Positions 7,596 through 16,031 of a DNA stretch of 64,000 nt are shown here, in pieces. Each line of letters begins with the position of its first letter. Position 1 is the stretch's first letter. A model generated the notes under the pieces. It was not told where the DNA came from, made no database searches, and saw only the letters and a list, made by a program, of their open reading frames with translations. The stretch is from JARBUG01 sp035628915 (GTDB lineage: Bacteria; Bacillota; Sulfobacillia; Symbiobacteriales; Symbiobacteriaceae). The stretch is taken from positions 161,113 through 225,112 of the forward strand of contig DASPIW010000039.1 in the NCBI GenBank assembly GCA_035628915.1. The letters are read 5' to 3'. The position numbers were made by a program, and so were the translations under genes.

Positions 7596-8595
7596 CCTCA
7601 GTGCCTCCCCGAGTGATCTGAAGCTCACCCTTCTCCTCGAGGCTGCGGATCAGGTTGACAATCTTGGTCTGTGCTTCTTCCACGTCACGAATGCGGACAG
7701 GCCCGAGGTACTCGACCGACTCTCTGAGGGTCTCGCCGGCCCGCTTGGAAAGGTTGCCCAGCACCTTCTTCCAGACTTCGTCCTTGGCGCCCTTGAGGGC
7801 CATCGGCAGATCCTTGTTCATATCCACATCGCGCAGGATCCGCTGGACGCTGCGATCGTCAAGCTTGACGACGTCGTCGAACAGGAACATGCGCTGCTTG
7901 ATCTCCCCGGCCAGATCGGGATCGGACCGGCCCAGCATCTCCATGATGCCTCGCTCGGTCGACCGGTCGACCCGGTTGAGCACATCGACCGCCCAGGTAA
8001 TGCCGCCCGCCGTGGAACTCTCCTGCGTCACCAGGGCGGAAAGCTTTCGCTCCAGCACCCGCTCCACTTCCCGGAGCATTTCCGGCGAGGTGCGGTCGAT
8101 GGTCGACACCCGCTTGACCACGTCTGCCTGCCGCTCGGGCGGGAGGCTGCTGAGCACGACCGCCGCCTGCTCCGGCAACAGGTGCGCCATGACGACGGCA
8201 ATGGTCTGGGGGTGTTCGTTTTGCAGAAAACTTGCCAACTGCGTGGGATCCGTCCGGCGGACGCCGTCGAAGGGGCGTTTGCGGAGGCTGGCGGTCAGCC
8301 GCTGCAAGATCTCCTTGGCCCGCTTTTCCCCCACAGCCTTCTCGAGGAGTTCACGGGCGTAGTCGATGCCGCCCGTACGGATGTACCGCTCGGCGGTGGC
8401 CAGTTCCACAAACTCCTGTAGAACCGTGTCCCGCTCTTCGGAGGTGACTTTTTTCGCCTGTGCGATCTCAACGGTCAGAATCTCGATCTCATCATCGCGT
8501 AGGTATTTGAGGATCCGAGCCGACTGCTCAGAACCCACGTTGATACACAAGATGGCGGCCTTCTGGCGTCCTGTCAAAGCAACGGATTGCGCCAC
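7582..8595 (-). CDS. fliG: Flagellar motor switch protein FliG
   Basis: FliG joins the MS ring to the C-ring and contacts the stator to produce torque. All three domains are present in 337 residues. The middle-domain motif reads FLQNEHPQTIAVVMAHL. In the C-terminal domain, LAGEIKQRMFLFDDVVKLDD and SVQRILRDVDMNKDLPMALK contain the charged torque helix, and GPVRIRDVEEAQTKIVNLIR completes it. It sits directly downstream of fliF, 3 bases apart, the universal order. Confidence 0.95.
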   Translation of the reverse strand: MAQSVALTGRQKAAILCINVGSEQSARILKYLRDDEIEILTVEIAQAKKVTSEERDTVLQEFVELATAERYIRTGGIDYARELLEKAVGEKRAKEILQRLTASLRKRPFDGVRRTDPTQLASFLQNEHPQTIAVVMAHLLPEQAAVVLSSLPPERQADVVKRVSTIDRTSPEMLREVERVLERKLSALVTQESSTAGGITWAVDVLNRVDRSTERGIMEMLGRSDPDLAGEIKQRMFLFDDVVKLDDRSVQRILRDVDMNKDLPMALKGAKDEVWKKVLGNLSKRAGETLRESVEYLGPVRIRDVEEAQTKIVNLIRSLEEKGELQITRGGTEDEFI

Positions 8596-8598
8596 TAA

Positions 8599-10329
8599 TC
8601 AGGACCCTCCTTTCAGCCACTGACGGAGCATTTCGGCACAGGCTTCGGGGCTGGACTCGATCAGTTCGTCCACCAACGCCATCAGTTCTTCGTCGACGGG
8701 CTGGCCGTCGAGCACGATCTGTCGCCTGGGTTTGCTGGCCATAATCAATTCCAGCCTCTGTTTGGCAGTCTGCGGAGCGAGGGGACCGGACGGAACCGGC
8801 GGAGCGCCAGCCGCGTCACCGGCCGCAGCCGCCATGGTATCCACAGGGGCTGCACCCGGCAGACCCGGTGGCGGCTCAAGACCCAGGGCCACATCCAATG
8901 CGGTGCCTGCCAGGGGAACGGGTACGGACCCGGCAAGCTGCGGCATGAGGTCGAGCGGGCGTTCCACATCCTCCTCGTCGGAGCTGCGGCGGCGTGAGAG
9001 CACAAAGCCCATCAGAAGCAGCGCAGCCGCCGAACCCAGGCCAATGGCCAGCGTTGTGGGTTGAACCTTGGGGGTGTCGCTGCCGGAGCCGGCCAGACTT
9101 TCGGCCAGGTCCCGGTTAAACGGCATGGCCGCTACGCTGACGGAACTCAGGTCGGTGCCAACGGCGTTGGCCACGGTCTCCTGGATCTGCTTGAGCCGGT
9201 CCGGCGCGATCTCCGCCAGGTTAATGGCAATGCCTACAGAGATGCGCTTGACTGACCCGGGGGCGACCAGCGTGGTCTCCTTGCGCTCACTGACGGCGTA
9301 GTTGGTGGTCGTGGAGGTCTTCCACAGGTCGTTGCTCCCCGTCTGGTTCGCATCGCCCTGATATACCGGGGGACTGTTGGGATCGGTGGCGGCGGTACCG
9401 CCGGTCTGCTTGCCCTGGGCGGCTTCCTTGACACTCTCCGTCTGCTTGGGCACCGACTGCCCCACGGTGGTGCTCTCCACCCGGCTGGTCTCCGTGTTCA
9501 GCTCCAGGTTGACCCGAGCCACCACGTTGCCGGGGCCGAAAATCGGCTCCAGCATGGTCTGCACCCGGTACTCAAGGTCTTTCTGCATGGTGAGCTGCCG
9601 CTGAAGCTGATCGCTGTCCAGGCCGGCGCCCAGACCGTTCGCGATGCCCGCAGAAAGCAGGCGCCCGGTCTGGTCCACCACCTTCACGTTCTCCAGGGTC
9701 AGCCCTTGTACGGAGCCGGCCACGAAGTTGACGATGCCGTTGACCTGATCGGGCGTGAGGCGCTTGCCGGCCCGAGGCTGGACCAGCACGGCAGCCGTTA
9801 CGGGCTGTTGATCACGGGCAAATACAGTCTGTTCGGGGATGGCCAATTGCACCTTTGCATAGTCGATTTCGGCCATGCGAAGGAGCGCCCGTTCCAGTTC
9901 ACCCTGCTGCGCCCGCAGGTAATTGACTTTCCGGTCAAACTCCGTGGCACCGAATTTGGGTTCATTAAACAGCTCCATGCCGACGCTATCCCCTTTGGGG
10001 AGCCCGGCCTGGGCCAGCGCCAGCTTCGCTGTGTACTGCTCTGACTTGGGGACCTGAATGGTGATGGTGTTGTCACCCGAAGGCTGATAGGGCACCTTCA
10101 GTTCCTGCAGGCGAGCAACGACAGCCGCTGCATCCTTGGGGTCGGCCCGGCTCACCAGCGTCACCCACACAGGGCGGTTCAAGTACCAGGCCAGCCCGAC
10201 AGCCCCGGCCAGCGCCAGACCGAGACCTCCGGCAAGCCACCGCTGGGTCGGATTCAGCCGCCCCCATATTTCTTTCATGCGTTCCAGGGCGCCCACGGCC
10301 AAGCTCGCCAAACGGTTTCCCTCCGGCAT
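8599..10329 (-). CDS. fliF: Flagellar MS-ring protein FliF
   Basis: FliF forms the membrane MS ring that houses the export gate. The 576-residue protein has an N-terminal membrane helix (about residues 33-50, LAGGLGLALAGAVGLAWYL). The ring-building motif domain follows (LVSRADPKDAAAVVARLQEL, GLPKGDSVGMELFNEPKFGA, IPEQTVFARDQQPVTAAVLV). A second helix lies near residues 427-446. The FliG-binding tail includes AKQRLELIMASKPRRQI. Its end is 3 bases from fliG. Confidence 0.95.
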   Translation of the reverse strand: MPEGNRLASLAVGALERMKEIWGRLNPTQRWLAGGLGLALAGAVGLAWYLNRPVWVTLVSRADPKDAAAVVARLQELKVPYQPSGDNTITIQVPKSEQYTAKLALAQAGLPKGDSVGMELFNEPKFGATEFDRKVNYLRAQQGELERALLRMAEIDYAKVQLAIPEQTVFARDQQPVTAAVLVQPRAGKRLTPDQVNGIVNFVAGSVQGLTLENVKVVDQTGRLLSAGIANGLGAGLDSDQLQRQLTMQKDLEYRVQTMLEPIFGPGNVVARVNLELNTETSRVESTTVGQSVPKQTESVKEAAQGKQTGGTAATDPNSPPVYQGDANQTGSNDLWKTSTTTNYAVSERKETTLVAPGSVKRISVGIAINLAEIAPDRLKQIQETVANAVGTDLSSVSVAAMPFNRDLAESLAGSGSDTPKVQPTTLAIGLGSAAALLLMGFVLSRRRSSDEEDVERPLDLMPQLAGSVPVPLAGTALDVALGLEPPPGLPGAAPVDTMAAAAGDAAGAPPVPSGPLAPQTAKQRLELIMASKPRRQIVLDGQPVDEELMALVDELIESSPEACAEMLRQWLKGGS

Positions 10330-10357
10330 CTAAGCGCTGACCGAAGCCAGCACGCTA

Positions 10358-10663
10358 TTAGAGAGGCATGCGCATGATCTCCTGGTAAGCCTCAAGCAGC
10401 TTGTTGCGGACCTGAATGGCCATGCTGAGGCTTAACGTGGCACGTTCGGATGCGACCATGACTTCGGAAATGTCTTTGACCTCGCCAGTCGCCAGCTTGG
10501 CCGCAATCTCCTTGGCATTCTGCTGGTCCTGTTCAACGGCGCCGAGCGCCTGGGAGAGCACATTGGCGAAGTTCTGGGTCTGCTGTTCAGGTGTCGGGGC
10601 TGCTTTGGGCTCCAAGGCGGGCAACTCCATGTTCAGCAGTGCGTTTATTCGTTGCACGTTCAC
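10358..10663 (-). CDS. fliE: Flagellar hook-basal body protein FliE
   Basis: FliE is the small adaptor between the MS ring or export gate and the rod. The 101-residue product shows the family's C-terminal half, VMVASERATLSLSMAIQVRN followed by KLLEAYQEIMRMPL, and an N-terminal segment with QNFANVLSQALGAV. It stands between flgC and fliF, as in most Firmicutes. Confidence 0.93.
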   Translation of the reverse strand: MNVQRINALLNMELPALEPKAAPTPEQQTQNFANVLSQALGAVEQDQQNAKEIAAKLATGEVKDISEVMVASERATLSLSMAIQVRNKLLEAYQEIMRMPL

Positions 10664-10686
10664 GGCTTAGCGAGAGCCACCTTTCC

Positions 10687-11136
10687 TTATCTGCCGATCT
10701 CCAGGGCCTTGAGCGCCATGCTCTTCGAGACGTTAAATGCCGTCACGTTAGCCTCATAGACTCGCTGGGCCATCATCATGTCGAGCATTTCCGTGGTCAT
10801 GTCCACGTTGGGCAACCGCACGTTGCCATTCTGATCGGCGTCCGGGTGGGTAGGGTCATACTTCAGCTTGAAGTCTGACTGATCTTCCTCAATGCGGACG
10901 ACGCGAACACCGTTGCCCGCCTCGTCAGGCTGCTGGTTGGCGCCCAGGGTGCGGGCGAAGACGTCCGCGAATGTATCCCGACGCTCTTCCTGCACGGTGA
11001 ACTTGCGGCGGTACGGCTGGCCCCCCGGCCCCCGGGTGGTGTTGATATTGGCCAGGTTATTGGCGATCAAGTCCATCTTCAGCCGCTCTGCCGTCAGGGC
11101 CGACGTGCTGGTCTCCATTGACTTGAAAATCCGCAC
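10687..11136 (-). CDS. flgC: Flagellar proximal rod protein FlgC
   Basis: This is a proximal rod subunit, 149 residues. The rod signature LKMDLIANNLANINTTRGPG lies at about residues 19-38. The conserved C-terminal pattern is VDMTTEMLDMMMAQRVYEAN plus VSKSMALKALEIGR. The middle region PYDPTHPDA-like (YDPTHPDADQNG) is characteristic of FlgC and separates it from FlgB. It lies four bases downstream of flgB. Confidence 0.95.
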   Translation of the reverse strand: MRIFKSMETSTSALTAERLKMDLIANNLANINTTRGPGGQPYRRKFTVQEERRDTFADVFARTLGANQQPDEAGNGVRVVRIEEDQSDFKLKYDPTHPDADQNGNVRLPNVDMTTEMLDMMMAQRVYEANVTAFNVSKSMALKALEIGR

Positions 11137-11140
11137 TTAC

Positions 11141-11500
11141 CTAGCGCCTCCCGTCGTTAATCGCCATGCGCAGCCGTTCAAACTGGTTGGAGAGTTCCCT
11201 GGTGAGAGCGGCATAGAAGATCTGGTTTTCCGCCATGCGGGTCATTTCCAGTTCTATGTCCACGTTATTGCCGTCGGGACGGCCCTCTGAGTCCTTGTCA
11301 ACTTCAACCCGGGGCACGACCGCGTCAGGGTCCTGCCCCTCTGCGAGGGCCACGGCCAACTGGTCTTCAAACTCCACGCGGGAACGTTTGAAGCCGGGTG
11401 TCGCCACGTTTGCCACGTTGTGAGCCAAAATCCGTTGGCGCAGCGAAGCCGCTTCCAGGCCGCGCTCCAAAATGCGGGTGGCCAAATCCTTACCGACCAT
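11141..11500 (-). CDS. flgB: Flagellar proximal rod protein FlgB
   Basis: This is a proximal rod subunit, 119 residues. LRQRILAHNVANVATPGFKR near the N-terminus is the rod family signature. The end, MAENQIFYAALTRELSNQFE followed by RLRMAIND, is the usual FlgB tail. The stretch NNVDIELEMTRMAEN is also typical. It heads the conserved flgB-flgC-fliE block, but here it is preceded by three further genes instead of the operon promoter. Confidence 0.94.
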   Translation of the reverse strand: MVGKDLATRILERGLEAASLRQRILAHNVANVATPGFKRSRVEFEDQLAVALAEGQDPDAVVPRVEVDKDSEGRPDGNNVDIELEMTRMAENQIFYAALTRELSNQFERLRMAINDGRR

Positions 11501-11517
11501 GGGGGCTCACCTCCGGA

Positions 11518-12195
11518 CTACAGGGTGGCGAGATCGTTGACTGCCTTGCCCAGCGTCTGGTCCTGCATTTGCAGGGCTCGCTGGTTGATCTGGAAGGAGC
11601 GCAGCGCGGTGATCAAATCCGTCAGTTCTTGGGCCAGATCCACCGTTGATGCCTCGAGCCTGCCACCCCACACCTTCGTTTCGGCAGTGGCGCCACGCAG
11701 GTCAAACCGCCCCGCCGCCTGTCCGTCCACCATAACGGTGCCGTCGTCAGTGATCTCCAGCGAAGTGGCCCCGGCGCCGACCGGGGCGCCACTGACCAGA
11801 ACGGGCTGTCCCTGGGCGGTCACCAACTGCCCTTCGGCGTCACGCTTGAAACGGCCGTCCCGCGTGTAGGTTAGGCCGGCGGCGCCCAGTACGGTAAACT
11901 CACCGGGCCCGGCCAGCGCTGCGTCCAGGGGGTTGTCAGACTCCCGCAGGATGCCGCTGCGTTGATCCTGCACAATTTCGGCCAGTTCGGCGCCGCTGCC
12001 GGCGGCGCCAAGCACGGGACCCCCGGGTTGCTGGTCCCCGATGCGGCGCAGCAACATCTGGCCGAACTCCCTGCCAACAGCCACCGAGCGGTGAAAGCCG
12101 TCGGAGTTGACGTTGGCCACATTGTTGGCAATCACTTCAGTGCGGGCCTGTTCCCAGACCATGCCCGCCCGCGAAGCCCCCATGCCCCTGATCAT
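11518..12195 (-). CDS. Flagellar basal-body rod protein, FlgF/FlgG family
   Basis: This 225-residue protein has the rod N-terminal signature ARTEVIANNVANVNSDGFHR. The central domain includes NPLDAALAGPGEFTVLG and LTYTRDGRFKRDAEGQLVT, the pattern of FlgF and FlgG. The C-terminal helix is LAQELTDLITALRSFQINQR. I chose the ATG at 12193-12195 because GGGTGAG precedes it; the open frame further upstream overlaps cheX in an unlikely composition. It could be FlgF or FlgG, and the sequence alone does not decide. Its place between cheX and flgB is unusual. Confidence 0.85.
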   Translation of the reverse strand: MIRGMGASRAGMVWEQARTEVIANNVANVNSDGFHRSVAVGREFGQMLLRRIGDQQPGGPVLGAAGSGAELAEIVQDQRSGILRESDNPLDAALAGPGEFTVLGAAGLTYTRDGRFKRDAEGQLVTAQGQPVLVSGAPVGAGATSLEITDDGTVMVDGQAAGRFDLRGATAETKVWGGRLEASTVDLAQELTDLITALRSFQINQRALQMQDQTLGKAVNDLATL

Positions 12196-12202
12196 TGCGC
12201 AC

Positions 12203-12682
12203 TCACCCCGTCTGTTCGCTCGCTTGATTGAGGCCAAGGTAGATCTTGATTTCGCCCAACTCGGTCCGAATCGGCACCGCCACCACGGGAATCGAAATGC
12301 CCGTGATGCGCACCCCTGTGCCTCGTACAATCGCCGGCGGCGAAATGCGGCAGGGATAGCCGTTCTCTTCCAGCAGGCCGGACGACATACCGGTGATCAG
12401 GTTGCCAAGCTCGCCAAGGGCGCTCTGCGCCATTGGGTCAGAGAGCTTCAGAGGGGCACCTGCCATGGCGGAGACAAGCCCCTTGGCCACGGAGAGATCC
12501 ATGCCATAAATGACCAGGCCCTGCACCGCCCCGAGCACTCCGACCACCACGTTGACTGCATGGCGGGTCGAGTCGATGCGCATCAGATAGGGCTTGTCCG
12601 GTACCCACTTTTTCAGGCCGGCTTCGGCTGAGAGCACTTTCATGCCGGCGTATACGAAGGGGTTCAGGAACTCTGCTTTCAT
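12203..12682 (-). CDS. cheX: CheY-P phosphatase CheX
   Basis: CheX removes phosphate from CheY and so resets the flagellar switch. The 159-residue protein begins MKAEFLNPFVYAGMKVLSAE, the CheX pattern. VVVGVLGAVQGLVIYGMD and the catalytic helix SALGELGNLITGMSSGLLE (with the E..N pair) follow, then ISPPAIVRGTGVRI. The single E..N phosphatase helix and the length favour CheX over CheC. It lies just downstream of fliM, so the phosphatase is made together with the switch proteins. Confidence 0.88.
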   Translation of the reverse strand: MKAEFLNPFVYAGMKVLSAEAGLKKWVPDKPYLMRIDSTRHAVNVVVGVLGAVQGLVIYGMDLSVAKGLVSAMAGAPLKLSDPMAQSALGELGNLITGMSSGLLEENGYPCRISPPAIVRGTGVRITGISIPVVAVPIRTELGEIKIYLGLNQASEQTG

Positions 12683-12706
12683 ATAAACCCACCCGCTTGG
12701 GGCCGA

Positions 12707-13690
12707 TTAGCCCTGGGCAATGGGCACCCGCCGTGTGATTTGGACCGCCATGTGATTGCCCGACATGCCTGGCCGGGCCTTGAAGGTCAGGACGCTCCCC
12801 GCATACAGAGACAGCTCATCGCTGACGCGGGTCTCAAGCGGAATTACATCGCCTTCCTGCAGCGACGTAAACTCTCCCACCGTAATCCGCGCTGTGCCTA
12901 ACATGGCAGTCAGGGGAACCTGCGCCTCCTGGATGGAGCCCTGCAGGCCCTCCCCGTCAGGCTCGCCGGTAGGGTCATCGGCCAGCCAGCGGTGGGGCGA
13001 GAGCTTGGACATGACCGGCGCTACTGTGGAGTACGGGAAGACCAGAGTCATGTTGCCGATGTGCTCGCCGACCTGTACGCCCAGGGTAATGGCCGCAAGC
13101 ACCTCGGACGGGGAAGAAGTCTGCAGGAACGCCGGGTTTGTCTCCATTGCCTCCAGGACAGGCTTGATCTCGGCAACGTTGCGCCAGGCTTCCTGCAAGG
13201 GGACGAACACATCCTGGACGGTGCGCTGAATCACGCTAAGTTCAATCTCTGACAGACCGCGCTGCGGCTGAGTGTCGGAACCCGGGCCCCCGAAGACCCG
13301 GTCGATGACCGCATAAGCGATATTCGCGCTGATTTCCAGCAGACAAATGCCGGGCAGCGGGTTTAGGCGGAACACGGCTACCACGGCTGGGCTTGGCAGC
13401 AACTGCGTGTATTCCGCATACAGGTACTGGTTGGTTCCGCGCACATGCACCTGTGTGTTGGTGCGCAGCGAAGCCAGGAAAAAGCTCTGCAGAAGCCGAG
13501 CGTAATTTTCGTGCACCATGACCAGGGTCCGGAGCAAGTCTTTCTTGAACTTGGTGGGCCGGCGGAAGTCATAGTCGCGCAGCGTGGTATTGTCTTTGCC
13601 CTGGAACAGGTCTTCGCCGTTCGCAGGAAGGAGCGACTTCATGAGGGCATCAATATCGGCTTGTGTCAGTGTATTTTCCAGCGCCCCCAA
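12707..13690 (-). CDS. fliM: Flagellar motor switch protein FliM
   Basis: FliM is the C-ring subunit that binds CheY-P. The N-terminal CheY-binding peptide is LTQADIDALMKSL. The core follows (LRDYDFRRPTKFKKDLLRTL, NPLPGICLLEISANIAYAVI, VIDRVFGGPG), and the C-terminal SpoA domain is about residues 240-325. No ATG fits. The frame stays open up to an ATG at 13813, but that region is a riboswitch. I place the start at the TTG at 13688-13690, just after AGGAAGGAG; a CTG nine bases on is an alternative. It is the first gene of the operon, an unusual position. Confidence 0.9.
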   Translation of the reverse strand: MGALENTLTQADIDALMKSLLPANGEDLFQGKDNTTLRDYDFRRPTKFKKDLLRTLVMVHENYARLLQSFFLASLRTNTQVHVRGTNQYLYAEYTQLLPSPAVVAVFRLNPLPGICLLEISANIAYAVIDRVFGGPGSDTQPQRGLSEIELSVIQRTVQDVFVPLQEAWRNVAEIKPVLEAMETNPAFLQTSSPSEVLAAITLGVQVGEHIGNMTLVFPYSTVAPVMSKLSPHRWLADDPTGEPDGEGLQGSIQEAQVPLTAMLGTARITVGEFTSLQEGDVIPLETRVSDELSLYAGSVLTFKARPGMSGNHMAVQITRRVPIAQG

Positions 13691-13704
13691 CTCCTTCCTA
13701 TAGG

Positions 13705-13733
13705 AAAATAAAAAGAGCTCACTGGGGTGAGCT
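13705..13733 (-). terminator. Intrinsic terminator of the riboswitch expression platform
   Basis: On the minus strand, AGCTCAC and GTGAGCT form a 7-bp stem with a CCCA loop, followed by CTTTTTATTTT. A competing stem is possible: GGGTGA (13737-13742) can pair with TCACCC (13725-13730), which overlaps the terminator's left arm. This is the arrangement expected for a transcriptional riboswitch just before fliM. Confidence 0.85.
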
Positions 13734-13745
13734 GATTCACCCTCC

Positions 13746-13836
13746 GCCTGCTTCGGTGGCCCGGCCGGCTTGGAACGAAATCGTTCGACAGCCCCGTGGC
13801 TTTGCGACCCCACCTTTCAGTGGGTGTGCCTTTATC
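13746..13836 (-). promoter_or_regulatory. Cyclic-di-GMP class I (GEMM-I) riboswitch aptamer
   Basis: The minus strand shows the GEMM-I core in order: AAAGGCACACC, a hairpin closed by a GAAA tetraloop (CCACTGAAAGGTGG), the signature GTCGCAAAGCCACGGGGCTG, a variable hairpin (CGAACGATTTCGTTC), then AAGCCGGCCGGGCCACCGAA. The tetraloop, its receptor and the CAAAGCC joining segment match the known c-di-GMP-I fold. It leads the flagellar operon and is followed by a terminator. Known examples at flagellar operons turn expression off when c-di-GMP is high; the direction here is inferred. Confidence 0.9.
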
Positions 13837-13883
13837 GTTGGAAGAGATCATTGTTATCTATGCCATATTACGCCTTGTCCTTA

Positions 13884-13912
13884 AGTGTAAGGGAGAACTG
13901 TATAAACGTCAA
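13884..13912 (-). promoter_or_regulatory. Sigma-A-type promoter of the flagellar operon
   Basis: On the minus strand a -35 box TTGACG (13907-13912) and a -10 box TACACT (13884-13889) are 17 bases apart, placing the start of transcription about 40 bases before the riboswitch aptamer. A second, weaker pair lies upstream: TTTACT (13950-13955) and TACAAT (13928-13933), 16 bases apart. No convincing sigma-28 (flagellar) promoter was seen. Confidence 0.65.
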
Positions 13913-14006
13913 CCATGTACTCCATATATTGTATGGCACACTACATTTCAGTAAACTTGACGTTCCTACAGTCAGATCCGCACTCCGGGGGCGCCGTGCA
14001 AAGGGT

Positions 14007-14042
14007 AACGCCCACTGCGGCAGGGATGCCGCAGCGGGCGTT
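14007..14042. terminator. Hairpin between the hydrolase gene and the flagellar promoter
   Basis: AACGCCC and CTGCGGCA pair with TGCCGCAG and GGGCGTT around a GGGA loop, a strong stem with one mismatch. It lies downstream of the minus-strand hydrolase gene and before the flagellar promoter. The T-tract is weak on both sides, so it may be a terminator or simply an insulating hairpin. Confidence 0.5.
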
Positions 14043-14163
14043 TCTTGGACATTCTGGCTTATAGTCAGGGTTTTATCGTCGGAATCAGGCGGGTAACACC
14101 CCTTCATCCCAAAGTTGGACACCGCCGGCGCCCCACGGCGAGCCGGAAGGTAAGGGTCTTCAC

Positions 14164-15786
14164 CTAATGATTTCTGATCCAGGCCGCGATGTCCTCGATG
14201 ACGTACGCGGGCACATTCGCCTTCGTCTGGTACTCGTCGAGGAAGCCCAGGGGCCCCTCTCCCTCCGTGAATATATGGTTCAGCTTGGGGTAGAGCCTGA
14301 ATGTAACCCCATCGCGTCCGGCCAGTTCTTTCTGCCAGCTCTCAAACTGACTGACGGGTACCTGAAAATCGCGGGCGCCCTGGAAAATCAGCAGGGGAAC
14401 ACCCACCTTCATGGCTACGGACGCCACTGGGTCCCGCAAGTCCAGATAGTATTGCGGGAAGCCAAGGACAAACTCCTTGGGCGGCTGGGCTGCGTTGAAG
14501 CTCGGGTCGCGCAACAAGGCGATTTGCTGCGCAATGAACGGCAGTTGGGCTTCCGGCAGGAGCTGCGCCTCGACCATAAGCTTGCTCTGCGCGTAGAGCG
14601 TGTCGAGGAACGAGTTGGGACCGGCCGCAATGATGCCGCCCGCGATCACCTTCTGCGAATCCTGCTCGAGCATCCGCGGCAGGGCAAAGCCGCCTTGACT
14701 GTGACCGAGGACAAAGACTCGCCGGGGATCAATGCCTTCCCGTGCTCGGAGAAGGCTCGCCGCAAGGAGGGCGTCTTCCGTGGTTTCGGCCTGCAGGCCG
14801 AAGTTGGGCAACATGACGACCTTCTGTGAATGCTCCCGGGTCCGCTTTTCGTAGCGCAGCACGGCAATGCCGCGGGTGGCCAGGCCCTGGGCCAGGTCCC
14901 GGAAGACTTTCACACCGCCGACAGTTTCGTCGCGGTCGTTAGGGCCGGAGCCATGAACCAGGACTAGGGCCGGGAACGGACCGTCGCCGGCCGGCATGGC
15001 AAGGGTGCCCGGCAGGGGAAACGCACCGTCCGGCCCGATCAGGACTTCCGTTTCCGTGAAGAGATCAGGGTTGGCGTAGCGCGGCGTGCCGGCAACCGCC
15101 GTGGGCCCAGCGTAAACGTTCATATAATAGTCATCCACCAGGGAGCCGCTGAGGTCGAAGCGCACGGTGACGTCCAAGGCCATTTGGCCAATGGCCGCTA
15201 CGAATTGGACGTTCTCATGCACGGCGGACTTGGTGTGTGCGACGCCGGTCATCTGCACGACGGAACCGACCTGCTGCAACTGGGCTGCAATAGCGGCAAG
15301 ACGGGGGGCCGGCATGGCAGCTCGGAAGGCTGGGGTAAAGGTCTCCGGGTCAGGCGTTCCCTTTACTAAGGCCTTGAAGAAATCCATGGCGCGGGTCGCT
15401 GCCGAGTCGACGACAGCCTTGTCGGCGGTGGCGTCCCAGGCCACTTCGACGCCGAGCGCTGCCTTGAGAAAAGGCAGCGGAATCATCGTTCGCCCGTTGT
15501 CCAGCGACACAGGGGCACCGACCGGAACAGACTGACCGTTCCACCGGGCGGTCCCTTCGCCAATGCGCAGAACCAGGACCACATCGTCACGGGTGACGGT
15601 TACGGCCTGCTCAGCAGCATTCCATTCGACCTTCGCCCCGGCGGCTTCGGCCACGGGCCGCAGGGGGACCAAGCCAGGTTCGGTCGCCTTGTTGGGTTCC
15701 CCGGCGGCCAGTCCGGTACCGGCCAGGGGCAGAATGAGCAGTGCGGTGATCACGGCGACCAGCGCACGCTTCAAGGACTGCAACAT
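14164..15786 (-). CDS. Secreted alpha/beta hydrolase with copper-amine-oxidase N-terminal-like domain
   Basis: The 540-residue protein has a signal peptide (LVAVITALLILPLAGTGLAA). A copper amine oxidase N-terminal-like stalk domain spans about residues 35-130 (VPLRPVAEAAGAKVEWN, RTMIPLPFLKAALGVEVAWD); in Firmicutes this usually marks cell-wall or exported proteins. A DUF3887-like segment follows, then an alpha/beta hydrolase with the oxyanion stretch LVLVHGSGPNDRDE, nucleophile elbow GHSQGG, the acid in QGARDFQVP and the base in KLNHIFTEGEG. The ATG at 15784-15786 has GAGGAG 8 bases upstream. The substrate is unknown; probably an esterase or acyl-peptidase-like enzyme. Confidence 0.85.
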   Translation of the reverse strand: MLQSLKRALVAVITALLILPLAGTGLAAGEPNKATEPGLVPLRPVAEAAGAKVEWNAAEQAVTVTRDDVVLVLRIGEGTARWNGQSVPVGAPVSLDNGRTMIPLPFLKAALGVEVAWDATADKAVVDSAATRAMDFFKALVKGTPDPETFTPAFRAAMPAPRLAAIAAQLQQVGSVVQMTGVAHTKSAVHENVQFVAAIGQMALDVTVRFDLSGSLVDDYYMNVYAGPTAVAGTPRYANPDLFTETEVLIGPDGAFPLPGTLAMPAGDGPFPALVLVHGSGPNDRDETVGGVKVFRDLAQGLATRGIAVLRYEKRTREHSQKVVMLPNFGLQAETTEDALLAASLLRAREGIDPRRVFVLGHSQGGFALPRMLEQDSQKVIAGGIIAAGPNSFLDTLYAQSKLMVEAQLLPEAQLPFIAQQIALLRDPSFNAAQPPKEFVLGFPQYYLDLRDPVASVAMKVGVPLLIFQGARDFQVPVSQFESWQKELAGRDGVTFRLYPKLNHIFTEGEGPLGFLDEYQTKANVPAYVIEDIAAWIRNH

Positions 15787-15968
15787 TTCAAGTTCTCCTC
15801 TCACGCGAAAGGTTCATCCGCATGAGAGACGCTCAGGCCCCGGCAATCGTTCAGACAGTGATGAAACTGTAACACAAGCAATGCCAGCGTGCCGTGAGGG
15901 GGCAGCACTCGGCAAGACTCCCATGGGCCGTCTCCACGTCGAAGCCTCAACAATGTTCCTGTAAGACT

Positions 15969-15994
15969 GGAACGTTTTCTGGTTGCTGATTGTC
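15969..15994 (+). promoter_or_regulatory. Possible ECF-type promoter before the sigma factor gene
   Basis: GGAAC (15969-15973) is followed after 17 bases by TGTC (15991-15994), matching the usual ECF pattern of GGAAC and a GTC-containing -10 box. It lies about 38 bases before the sigma factor start, so the gene may control itself. GGAAC is also the right half of a GTTCC...GGAAC inverted repeat. Confidence 0.5.
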
Positions 15995-16031
15995 AATGAT
16001 TTGAGCAGCTGGACGGGCAAGGGGGGATCGC

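Noticed and set aside
13691..13813. N-terminal extension of FliM from an ATG at 13813
   Set aside because: The sequence is the riboswitch and its terminator; no ribosome-binding site precedes that ATG.
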